From the NCBI GenBank assembly GCA_033344895.1, contig JAWPMN010000001.1:3232001-3296000 (forward strand): a DNA stretch of 64,000 nt, written 5' to 3'. The translations under genes were made by a program, and so were the position numbers. The DNA is from Alphaproteobacteria bacterium (lineage in GTDB: Bacteria; Pseudomonadota; Alphaproteobacteria; UBA8366; Aestuariispiraceae). Shown one piece after another: positions 26,123 to 33,588 of this stretch; the stretch's first letter is position 1; every line of letters starts with the position of its first letter. Below the pieces are notes generated by a model, which was not told the DNA's origin, made no database searches, and saw only the letters and a program-made list of their open reading frames with translations.

Positions 26123-26545
26123 ATGGTAACGACAGCAACGTCCGGGACCGGCTGTCCCGTCTTTCTGGGCGCCAACATCTTCGGGGATCGTTGGACCCTG
26201 CTGGTCCTGCGGGACATGATGCTCCATGGGCGAAAGACCTTTGGAGAGTTCATGGAATCCGGGGAGGGGATCTCCACCAACATTCTGGCGAGCCGTCTTC
26301 GGACTCTGGAGGAGGAGGGGATCATCTGGCGGCGTCAGGATCCCCAGAACCGGCGCAGTTTCCATTACGGGCTGACGGATAAGGGGCTCGACCTCGCGCC
26401 GCTGATGCTGGAGATCATTCGCTGGAGCGGGCGGCATTTCGCAATGAACGAGTCGCGGACGGCGCTCGCCGAACGGATCGAGACGGATCGTGAAGGCTTG
26501 CTGAGGGAGATCCGCGAAAGGGCCCTTTCCATCGCTGCCGGGTAA
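26123..26545 (+). CDS. HxlR family winged-helix transcriptional regulator
   Basis: This 140-residue regulator has the HxlR hallmark run CPVFLGANIFGDRWTLLVL from residue 11, GRKTFGEFMES near 36, ILASRLRTLEEEGI (recognition helix) near 54 and YGLTDKGLDLAPL near 82. The cysteine at the start of the domain is typical of redox- or electrophile-sensing members. Twin palindromes upstream are likely its operators. The divergent 95-residue protein and the downstream agmatinase-like gene are its likely targets. Confidence 0.92.
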   Translation: MVTTATSGTGCPVFLGANIFGDRWTLLVLRDMMLHGRKTFGEFMESGEGISTNILASRLRTLEEEGIIWRRQDPQNRRSFHYGLTDKGLDLAPLMLEIIRWSGRHFAMNESRTALAERIETDREGLLREIRERALSIAAG

Positions 26546-26595
26546 ATCTAGGCTCCGGGCTTAAGTCATACTTCGCATTACCGGGGGCATTCGCC

Positions 26596-27561
26596 ATGGC
26601 GAAACACGGCTATGAAGGCGGGCGGCTGAATCTGCCCTTCGTCGGACATTGTACATTCGGCAAGCAGCCTGCCTGTCTGGACTGGGACGCGATCGATGCC
26701 GATATTGCCGTGTTGGGGGCGCCCTTCGACATGGGAACACAGTATCGGGCCGGGGCCCGGTTCGGCCCGCGATCAATTCGTGAGGCGTCGACGCTGTTTT
26801 CCTTCGGTCATGACGGTGCGTATGACTTTGAGGACGATGTGACCTATCTGCCGGTCGATCAGGTTCGAATGGTCGATATCGGGGATGCCGACATCATTCA
26901 TACCGATACGATCCGCAGCCACGACAACATCGAATTCGGGGTGCGGAAGATCCTGAAGGCCGGTGCACTGCCCGTAGTTCTGGGGGGCGACCATTCGGTT
27001 CACATTCCGTGTATCCGCGCATTCGACGACCAGGAGCCGGTGCACATCGTCCATATCGATGCGCATCTGGACTTTGTCGATGAGCGGCATGGCGTGCGAT
27101 ACGGCCATGGAAATCCGCTGCGGCGGGCGTCGGAGCTGAGCCATGTCACCGGTTTCACGCAGCTGGGCATTCGCAATGTATCATCCTCCAACCGCGAGGA
27201 TTACGAGGCGGCTCGGCGGGCGGGATCGACAATTCTGTCGGTCCGGCATTGCCGCGACCTGGGGCGCGACGGCGTTCTGGCGAAGGTGCCGGACGGCGTG
27301 CGCTACTACCTGACCATCGACATCGACGGCTTCGACCCGTCCATTGCGCCCGGCACCGGCACACCGAGCCATGGTGGTTTCCTTTACTACGAAGTGCTGG
27401 AGATCCTGCAGGGGCTGACGGAGAAGGGCGAGATCGTAGGAATCGACCTGGTCGAGGTGGCGCCGGATTATGATCAGTCCGGATCGACCGCTTTCCTGGC
27501 GGCACAGCTTCTGATGAACGTATTGGGTTTCATCTTCCATGCTCAGGGGAAATCCGCCTGA
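26596..27561 (+). CDS. agmatinase-like ureohydrolase
   Basis: This 321-residue binuclear manganese enzyme of the arginase/agmatinase family has GAPFDMGTQYRAGARFGPR near residue 41, metal ligands in GGDHS (H133), HIDAHLDF (D155, H157, D159) and DIDGFDP (D242, D244). All six ligand positions appear intact. It would hydrolyse agmatine or another guanidino compound to urea plus an amine. The precise substrate is uncertain, because guanidinobutyrase and guanidinopropionase share these motifs. It lies 50 bases after the HxlR gene. Confidence 0.87.
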   Translation: MAKHGYEGGRLNLPFVGHCTFGKQPACLDWDAIDADIAVLGAPFDMGTQYRAGARFGPRSIREASTLFSFGHDGAYDFEDDVTYLPVDQVRMVDIGDADIIHTDTIRSHDNIEFGVRKILKAGALPVVLGGDHSVHIPCIRAFDDQEPVHIVHIDAHLDFVDERHGVRYGHGNPLRRASELSHVTGFTQLGIRNVSSSNREDYEAARRAGSTILSVRHCRDLGRDGVLAKVPDGVRYYLTIDIDGFDPSIAPGTGTPSHGGFLYYEVLEILQGLTEKGEIVGIDLVEVAPDYDQSGSTAFLAAQLLMNVLGFIFHAQGKSA

Positions 27562-27584
27562 ACCGGACGGTGCCGACCGCGGCT

Positions 27585-28331
27585 TCAGGTCAGGGCGGCT
27601 CCGTTCCGCAGGATCGCGGAGGCGGCGTCGGTGTAGCGCGTATCGCCGTCTCCATGCAGGACGAGGCCGGGATGCAGGATCGCGCCGCCGCGGACGCCCT
27701 TCCGCGCGCGGACAATGACCCTCTTGGCGGGGGCCCCGATACGGGGCCACAACGGAATCACAGTGATGTCCCCTGCCTTTCCGTGCAGCCGGGACAGGAT
27801 TTCGTCGACCCGGTCGGCGCGGTGAATCAGGGCGATACCGCCCTTGGGACGGGCACATTTCAGCAGGGCCCAGATCCAGTCCTTCAGGCGGGCCGCCCCT
27901 TCGACATTTGACCGGGCACGCCCTTCGACAGGGGATGCATCGCCGGCCCCGGCGGTCATGTAGGGCGGATTGGCAAAGACCTGATGATAGGTGCCCGGTG
28001 CGATGCCATTGGGCAGGGCGAGAATATCGCCGGTTTGAAGGCTGGTACGCGGGGACAGGCCGTTTGCCGCCGCATTGGATCGGGCCAGATCGGCCGTATC
28101 GGCGTCGATTTCCAGACCGGTCAAATGCGCGTCCGGTACCCGCGTGCCATAGCAGAACAGCGCCGTTCCCACCCCGCAGCCCAATTCCAGGACTTTCTCC
28201 GACGGACGCACTGCGGGGACCGCAGCAGCCAGCAGAACCGGGTCCATGGCCGCACGATAGCCGTGCCGGGGCTGCGCCAGTATCAGGCGGCCGTCCAGAA
28301 ACTTGTCGCTGACGATATCGGGGGCCGTCAT
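27585..28331 (-). CDS. class I SAM-dependent methyltransferase, TrmN6/HemK-like
   Basis: This 248-residue methyltransferase has the SAM motif LELGCGVGTALF near residue 48, acidic loop GLEIDADTADLARSNAAANG near 72 and the catalytic NPPY of N6-adenine or glutamine methylases near 119. The N-terminal FLDGRLILAQPRHGYRAAMD matches the TrmN6 type, which methylates A37 of tRNA1(Val). It is the last gene of a three-gene minus-strand operon and overlaps the DUF2007 stop by four bases. Confidence 0.85.
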   Translation of the reverse strand: MTAPDIVSDKFLDGRLILAQPRHGYRAAMDPVLLAAAVPAVRPSEKVLELGCGVGTALFCYGTRVPDAHLTGLEIDADTADLARSNAAANGLSPRTSLQTGDILALPNGIAPGTYHQVFANPPYMTAGAGDASPVEGRARSNVEGAARLKDWIWALLKCARPKGGIALIHRADRVDEILSRLHGKAGDITVIPLWPRIGAPAKRVIVRARKGVRGGAILHPGLVLHGDGDTRYTDAASAILRNGAALT

Positions 28332-28540
28332 TCGTCTTCCTGGCCGGTCTCACGAAGCAGCCGACGGGCCGCATCGTAATCCTCGTCAAGGACCATCAGC
28401 CGGCGCGGCAGGATCCCGATGGACCCTTCCAGCACACTGGTATGCTCGTCGAAGACGACGCTCTCGATGCCGGAATCCCTCAATACGGACCCGATAAAGG
28501 ATAGCCGGACCGGGTCGTTGGTACGCAGCAGTTCTTTCAT
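28328..28540 (-). CDS. DUF2007 domain protein
   Basis: This 70-residue protein has the DUF2007 pattern: LLRTNDPVRLSFIGSVLRDS, then SVVFDEHTSV, and RRLMVLDEDYDAARRLL at the end. The fold is a small alpha/beta domain related to the regulatory PII/ACT-like folds; its ligand is unknown. It overlaps the cyclase upstream and the methyltransferase downstream by four bases each, so all three are translationally coupled. Confidence 0.85.
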   Translation of the reverse strand: MKELLRTNDPVRLSFIGSVLRDSGIESVVFDEHTSVLEGSIGILPRRLMVLDEDYDAARRLLRETGQEDE

Positions 28541-30354
28541 GACTTCGATTCCAGAGGGGCGTAGACCTCGATGGGGTTGTCCAGGCCGCGAACAGAGCGC
28601 TCTCCGAGGGAGAGCAGGGTTCCCTTGCGGACGCGGGCGGCGGTAGAGGCGGCGACCAGGACGGTCGTGCCCAGTTCCTTGTTCAACTGCTCCAGTCGCG
28701 CGGCCAGGTTCACCGTATCGCCATGGACAGTGTAGTTCATCCGCGACTTGGCGCCGACATTGGCGGCAATCAGGGGGCCGGTGGCGATGCCGATGCGGCA
28801 GGAAAGCTGCCGTCCCTCGAAATGGCGGCTGGCCAGGTGCGCCTGAATTTCCCGCGCGGCGGACACGGCCTTTTCCGCATGGGCCGGGTCTGCGATGGGC
28901 AGGTTGAAGACGGACAGAATGGCGTCGCCCTGAAACTGCGTGACAATTCCACCATGGCTGTGGACCACATCCACGATATCCGTGAAATAGGCGTTCAGTA
29001 CCGCGACGACCTTGGCCGGCCCCAACTCTTCCGTCATATGGGTGAAACCGGCCAAATCGCAGAACAGGACGGTAGCCTCGACGGTTTGCGGCGCCAGTTC
29101 GTCCGGGACGCTCAGCATGCGTTCGGCAACCTTTTCCGGTACCACCCGACCGAACAGGTCCAGGATACGGGCGCGTTCCTTCAACCCGCGCACCATTTCT
29201 TCGAAGGCCCGGGAGGCATCGCGCAATTCGCGCATCCGGCTTTTCGGCAGAACGGGCAAATCGTCATACTCTCCAGCAGCGATTTTGGCGGAGGCCTCCG
29301 ACAGGGCCAGGATGGGGCGCACGGTCGCCTTGGCCATCAGCAGCGCGACGATGCCGGACAGGATCAGAACTCCGATTCCGACCAGGATCATGCTGCGCAA
29401 CCGGTCCCGAAAATCCTGATAGCGTTCCTCGTCGACATACAATCCGACGACAATGGGAAGATCGGCGGCGATGCCGTTCACCTCAATGTAGGAAAACAGA
29501 TACGACCGGTTTGCGAATTCGGTGCGCCCCATTCTCAGGTCATCCGCCTCGGCATATTTTTCGAAGATGACCTCTTCGAGCTGCGGGAACTCGGCGAGAA
29601 TGGCGTCCTGAAAATTCGCCACCGTCGGCAATGGATCGTCCGGCGTGACGTCCAGAGCCAGATCGGCGAGACCGGGATGTGCAAGGACCAGGCCCTCGCC
29701 ATAGAGGAGGAACGGGATCTTTCCGTCGTCATCCGCAAGATCGCGCAACCGGCCGGACAGATCTGCAATTGCCTTCCCCTGGATCAGCAGGCCGATATAT
29801 TCCCCGTCGTGATACAAGGGCGTGTGCAGGTTGATCACGGTCTGCTGGATTTCCGGAACCCAGACAGGTCGGCGCCAGACCGGGCGGTTGGCATGACGCG
29901 CCAGATCGATGGCCCGCGCCAGACCCGGCTCGTTCTGGAAGTTCCCGACGGTGACGGCCGGCAGTTTTCCGCCTCGGCGCTCGCCCAGGATTCTGAAGCC
30001 GACCCCTTTCGTGTCCAGAACCAGCATGCCGGCCAGATCGGGCAGGGCGGCCATGGAAGATTCCAGCGCAATGGTCAGGCGGTTCGGGTGGTTGAACCGA
30101 AGGCGCCCCTGGGCGAACTGATCGGCGATATAGGCGGATTGGTTCTCGATCGGTGCCAGTTCCGTTTCCAGATTGCGGCGGGCCTCCTCAACCATCTGGG
30201 TTGAATCGCGGGCCATCAGGGTCAGGGTGTTGCCCAGGGCCCCGGCCACGCCGGTAATGATCACGGCCGCGACCGAAATTGCCAGCAGCCCGCAGAACCC
30301 GAAAATCATGACAAAGCGGATAGATACGCTCACGGAATGCCCATTTCCCCGCAC
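28537..30354 (-). CDS. membrane-bound class III adenylate/guanylate cyclase with periplasmic sensor and HAMP domain
   Basis: This 605-residue receptor has an N-terminal membrane helix (about 10-35), a periplasmic Cache-like sensor of about 270 residues, a second membrane helix near 325-345, a HAMP linker (ATVRPILALSEASAKIAAGE) and a C-terminal cyclase domain with LFCDLAGFTHMTEELG near 425, GDAILSVFN near 470, GIATGPLIAANVG near 510 and NLAARLEQLN near 535. Both metal aspartates and the transition-state Asn/Arg positions look intact. It should make cAMP or cGMP in response to a periplasmic ligand. It leads the operon with DUF2007 and the methyltransferase. Confidence 0.9.
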   Translation of the reverse strand: MRGNGHSVSVSIRFVMIFGFCGLLAISVAAVIITGVAGALGNTLTLMARDSTQMVEEARRNLETELAPIENQSAYIADQFAQGRLRFNHPNRLTIALESSMAALPDLAGMLVLDTKGVGFRILGERRGGKLPAVTVGNFQNEPGLARAIDLARHANRPVWRRPVWVPEIQQTVINLHTPLYHDGEYIGLLIQGKAIADLSGRLRDLADDDGKIPFLLYGEGLVLAHPGLADLALDVTPDDPLPTVANFQDAILAEFPQLEEVIFEKYAEADDLRMGRTEFANRSYLFSYIEVNGIAADLPIVVGLYVDEERYQDFRDRLRSMILVGIGVLILSGIVALLMAKATVRPILALSEASAKIAAGEYDDLPVLPKSRMRELRDASRAFEEMVRGLKERARILDLFGRVVPEKVAERMLSVPDELAPQTVEATVLFCDLAGFTHMTEELGPAKVVAVLNAYFTDIVDVVHSHGGIVTQFQGDAILSVFNLPIADPAHAEKAVSAAREIQAHLASRHFEGRQLSCRIGIATGPLIAANVGAKSRMNYTVHGDTVNLAARLEQLNKELGTTVLVAASTAARVRKGTLLSLGERSVRGLDNPIEVYAPLESKS

Positions 30355-30449
30355 TTTTCGAAATGCCGAGCATACTGCCGGAGGCCTCCGTCCGGTGAAA
30401 GAGAAATGGCGGCTTGGCGACCGGCAAGTTCGCCGTTACGCTCCCGGCC

Positions 30450-31244
30450 ATGCATCTATCAGACGCTCAGATCGAAGAATTCGACCGTACCGGCTACCTC
30501 CTGTTTCCGGGACTGCTGGACGAAGAAGAAGCCCGTGTGCTGAAGGCGGCAAGCCCCGCGCTTTACGGCCGTGACGGACCCGAAGTGGTGCGGGAGGCCG
30601 ACGGGGGCGGCATTCGTCTTGTTTACGGCGGCCATGCCTTCAGCGACCCGTTCGCAAAACTGTCCGTCATGCCGCGCCTGTTGAATCCGGTGCAGCAGTT
30701 GCTGCGCGGAGACGCCTACATTCATCAGAGCCGCCTGAATCCCAAGCAGGGATTTTCGGGCGGTGCGTGGAACTGGCATCAGGATTTCGGTACCTGGCAC
30801 CGCGAAGACGGCATGCCCGAACCACGCTGCGTCATGACCGCGATCTTCCTGGACGATGCGTCACCGGTGAATTCGCCGCTGATGGTACTGCCCGGAACCC
30901 AGCGCCACGGCATTGTCGACGCGGTGTCGAAGGAGGACTCGACCGGCTACACCGTTATGCAGATCGACCATGATGTAGTGCGGGGCTATGCCGATCAGAA
31001 CGGCATCGTGCCGCTGATGGGGCCGGCTGGAACCGTCGCCTTCATTCACTGCAATCTGGTGCACGGTTCGGCCAACAATGTCAGTCCTTGGCCCCGCGGG
31101 ATCATGTATTTCAACTATAACGCCGTCGACAACCAACCGACGGGCGGGAACAATCGGGCATGGTATCACAATAACCCGGACCGTTCTCCGCTATTGCCGG
31201 GCGACGACGACGCCTTGCATGCCCTGGCACGGGCGGCGGAGTAG
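30450..31244 (+). CDS. phytanoyl-CoA dioxygenase family (PhyH) Fe(II)/2-oxoglutarate oxygenase
   Basis: This 264-residue jelly-roll oxygenase has the iron triad in WHQDFG (H110, D112) and LVHGS (H205), with the 2-oxoglutarate arginine in PRGIMYFNYN (R216). The start ATG at 30450 gives the usual FDRTGYLLFPGLLD N-terminus; the frame is open further upstream from a TTG, which is less likely. Related proteins include ectoine hydroxylase, but the ectoine-specific pattern is not clear. The gene is followed after 30 bases by a class II aldolase. The substrate is unknown. Confidence 0.85.
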   Translation: MHLSDAQIEEFDRTGYLLFPGLLDEEEARVLKAASPALYGRDGPEVVREADGGGIRLVYGGHAFSDPFAKLSVMPRLLNPVQQLLRGDAYIHQSRLNPKQGFSGGAWNWHQDFGTWHREDGMPEPRCVMTAIFLDDASPVNSPLMVLPGTQRHGIVDAVSKEDSTGYTVMQIDHDVVRGYADQNGIVPLMGPAGTVAFIHCNLVHGSANNVSPWPRGIMYFNYNAVDNQPTGGNNRAWYHNNPDRSPLLPGDDDALHALARAAE

Positions 31245-31274
31245 ACCGGGCAGGAAAATCCGGAGGAGTCCGTC

Positions 31275-32057
31275 ATGTCGAATGTCGCATCAAAGCTTCC
31301 GATCCGCCGTAGCCTGGACTGTTCGGAGGCCGAATGGGCGATGCGTGTCGATCTGGCGGCCTGTTACCGCCTGATCCATGCCCATGGCTGGTGCGATCAG
31401 ATCTACAATCACATCACCGCCCGCGTTCCGGACGAGCCGGAGCACTTTCTGATCAACCCGTTCGGTCTGGCCTATGACGAGGTCTGTGCTTCGAATCTGG
31501 TGAAGATCGATCTGGACGGCAATGTCGTCGACGGGTCCAGCTATGGCATCAACGCGGCGGGCTATACCATTCACAGCGCCATTCACGGCGCACGGCACGA
31601 TGCGGTCTGCGTGCTGCATACCCATTCCGACGCGGGCACTGCCGTGTCCTGTCTGGAGGACGGGTTCCTGCCGATGACGCAGGGCGGCTTTCAGTTCTAC
31701 AACCGGCTTGCCTATCACGATTATGAAGGCATTGCGCTGGACCTGTCAGAGCGGGACCGGCTGGTCGCCGATCTGGGAGATTCCTGGGCGATGATCCTGC
31801 GCAACCACGGGCTGCTCACGCTGGGGCAGACCGTCAGCCACGCCTTCACGCGGCTCTACTATCTGGAGCAGGCCTGTCGTGTCCAATTGCAGGTCATGCA
31901 GTCCGGCGGCAAGATCAACATGCCGCCGCATGAAGTCTGTGAGCACACCGCCAAGCAATGGGACGACGGGATCGAGGGCATGCGGGCCAGGGAATTGCCG
32001 GAATGGCCGGCCTATCTGCGTATGCTGGACCGCAAGGACCCCAGCTTCCGCGATTGA
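31275..32057 (+). CDS. class II aldolase/adducin family protein
   Basis: This 260-residue zinc aldolase-fold protein has the pattern WCDQIYNHITARVP near residue 37, zinc histidines in VLHTHSDAGTA near 113 and a third in LRNHGLLTLG near 178. This subfamily is often annotated as a class II aldolase with unknown substrate. The EHFLINPFGLAYDEV and YEGIALDLSERDRL segments differ from the mtn-linked aldolase at 12.5 kb. GGAGGAGTC precedes the ATG. It is co-directional with the PhyH gene. Confidence 0.87.
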   Translation: MSNVASKLPIRRSLDCSEAEWAMRVDLAACYRLIHAHGWCDQIYNHITARVPDEPEHFLINPFGLAYDEVCASNLVKIDLDGNVVDGSSYGINAAGYTIHSAIHGARHDAVCVLHTHSDAGTAVSCLEDGFLPMTQGGFQFYNRLAYHDYEGIALDLSERDRLVADLGDSWAMILRNHGLLTLGQTVSHAFTRLYYLEQACRVQLQVMQSGGKINMPPHEVCEHTAKQWDDGIEGMRARELPEWPAYLRMLDRKDPSFRD

Positions 32058-32576
32058 TTATCGGTCCAGGGCGTCGCGCAGGCTTTCGACGCAACGTCGG
32101 AACACGGACAGATCTGTGAACGCATCCTCGGCCTGTCCGGCGACCGGCCGGGAACCGCTGTCCACCACAGCGCCGTCCAGCATCAGATTGTCGGTCATGT
32201 CGAAGCGCTCGACCGTGTACCCGTCCAGGCCGGTTGATCGTTCGGTAAAGGTTGCCGCGACGTTGCTGTAGGCGAAGACGGGGCGGCCCAGCGCCCGCAT
32301 ATAGCCGATCTCGAAGGCGGTCCCGGCATCGCAGGACGGTCCGCGGAAAGGGGTCATGTTGGCGATCGCGGCGTCGCATCCCTGCATCAGTGCGATATTG
32401 GCATGATAGATAGCCATGCCCTGCGCATGCGGCGGAAGGCCGTCCAATGGCAGTTCGTTGTCGAGCGGATAGACCCCGGTCAGGCCAAACTCGGCGCAGA
32501 TCGCCTTCTTGCGGCGACCCAGAGCGACGGCGTCGGGGTGGAAAACGTCGGGTCCGGCCAGATAGACGCGGGTCAT
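32058..32576 (-). CDS. nucleoside 2-deoxyribosyltransferase family protein
   Basis: This 172-residue protein has the Rossmann-like deoxyribosyltransferase fold: VYLAGPDVFHPDA at the N-terminus, ANIALMQGCDAAIANMTPFR near 60 and RGPSCDAGTAFEIGYMRALG near 79 with the catalytic glutamate. It should exchange or hydrolyse bases of nucleosides or nucleotides. It abuts the convergent aldolase stop. Its upstream spacer contains a large inverted repeat, so it may form its own transcript. Confidence 0.85.
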   Translation of the reverse strand: MTRVYLAGPDVFHPDAVALGRRKKAICAEFGLTGVYPLDNELPLDGLPPHAQGMAIYHANIALMQGCDAAIANMTPFRGPSCDAGTAFEIGYMRALGRPVFAYSNVAATFTERSTGLDGYTVERFDMTDNLMLDGAVVDSGSRPVAGQAEDAFTDLSVFRRCVESLRDALDR

Positions 32577-32646
32577 CGCTTTATCTCACACCGTGTGCCA
32601 ATGAAAACAGAAACACTTGATAGGTCACCCAGCGAGCCGGCGTTAC

Positions 32647-32720
32647 GAAGGCTCCAGCTTTCGCAGGAGCACGCAACTGGCTTTATCCGCCACCGTGTTC
32701 CTGCGAAAGCAGGAACCTTC
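32647..32720. repeat. 27-bp inverted repeat of palindromic units (REP/BIME-like)
   Basis: Arms 32647-32673 and 32694-32720 are inverted copies matching at 24 of 27 positions and separated by 20 bases. The right arm itself holds the perfect hairpin GTTCCTGC-GAAA-GCAGGAAC (32697-32716); the left arm has a similar, less perfect one. Two head-to-head palindromic units in an intergenic space are typical of REP or BIME elements. The element lies between cysQ and the deoxyribosyltransferase gene, both on the minus strand, and may also stabilise or end the cysQ transcript. Confidence 0.75.
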
Positions 32721-32787
32721 TCAACTCCCCGCTCTACCGCCGACACCCGATGAGTGTTGCTGTCGCCGGCGCGCGGGGCGGTCCGCA

Positions 32788-33588
32788 TCACGGCCGGGCG
32801 CCGCCCCATGCCACGAAATGCGGGTTCTCGAAAATCGCGTTCTTGGCATAGCCGAAGGGCGTGCCGTCGGTCAGGGTGACGATGCCGCCGGCGGCGGCCA
32901 GCACGGCATGACCTGCCGCGACGTCCCACTCCATGGTACGGCCCAGACGTGGATAGACATCCGCCTTCCCTTCCGCGACGAGGCAGAATTTCAGCGAACT
33001 GCCGGCGGACAGGGTTTCGGCGACGGTTCGGCCCTTGAGGAAAGCTTCCATCTCCGCCGGGTCGCCATGGCTGCGACTGCCGATGACCGTCAGCCCTTCC
33101 TCGGGCGGCTGCCGCACCGCAATCGCGCTGCGGGCGCCGTCTTCCAGCGTCCGCCAGGCGCCTTCACCGCGAATGCCGGAATACATCACGCCCTTCGCCG
33201 GCAGGAACACCACGCCGACCAGAGGTTCGCGGTCCTGGATCAGAGCGATGTTGACCGTGAATTCGCCATTCCGTTTCAGGAACTCCTTGGTCCCGTCCAG
33301 CGGGTCTACCAGCCAAAACGGGCCGTCGCCGACATCGGGGACATCGCCTGCCGCAGCCGCTTCCTCCGCGACGATCGGGATGTCCGGCGTCAAAGCCTTC
33401 AACATCGGCAGGATCAGGGCTTCCGCCGCCTCGTCGGCCTCCGTCACGGGGGAGGCATCGTCCTTTGTCCGTGCCTCGAAATCGGTGGCATAGATCTGCA
33501 TGATCCGGGCCCCGGCGTCGCGCGCGGCCTTTTCGATGGCGGGCAGAAGTTGGGCGGGATCGGAAATCAGGGTCACGGGATGGATCAC
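32788..33588 (-). CDS. cysQ: 3'(2'),5'-bisphosphate nucleotidase CysQ
   Basis: This 266-residue lithium-sensitive phosphatase of the inositol monophosphatase fold removes the 3'-phosphate of PAP, a by-product of sulphate assimilation. It has the metal motif IVAEEAAAAG near residue 71, FWLVDPLDGTKEFLKRNGEF near 90 and MEWDVAAGHAVLAAAGG near 219. TKEF after DPLDG distinguishes CysQ from inositol monophosphatases. The start is a GTG whose last bases overlap the stop of the upstream oxidase (GTGA). Confidence 0.93.
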   Translation of the reverse strand: MIHPVTLISDPAQLLPAIEKAARDAGARIMQIYATDFEARTKDDASPVTEADEAAEALILPMLKALTPDIPIVAEEAAAAGDVPDVGDGPFWLVDPLDGTKEFLKRNGEFTVNIALIQDREPLVGVVFLPAKGVMYSGIRGEGAWRTLEDGARSAIAVRQPPEEGLTVIGSRSHGDPAEMEAFLKGRTVAETLSAGSSLKFCLVAEGKADVYPRLGRTMEWDVAAGHAVLAAAGGIVTLTDGTPFGYAKNAIFENPHFVAWGGARP

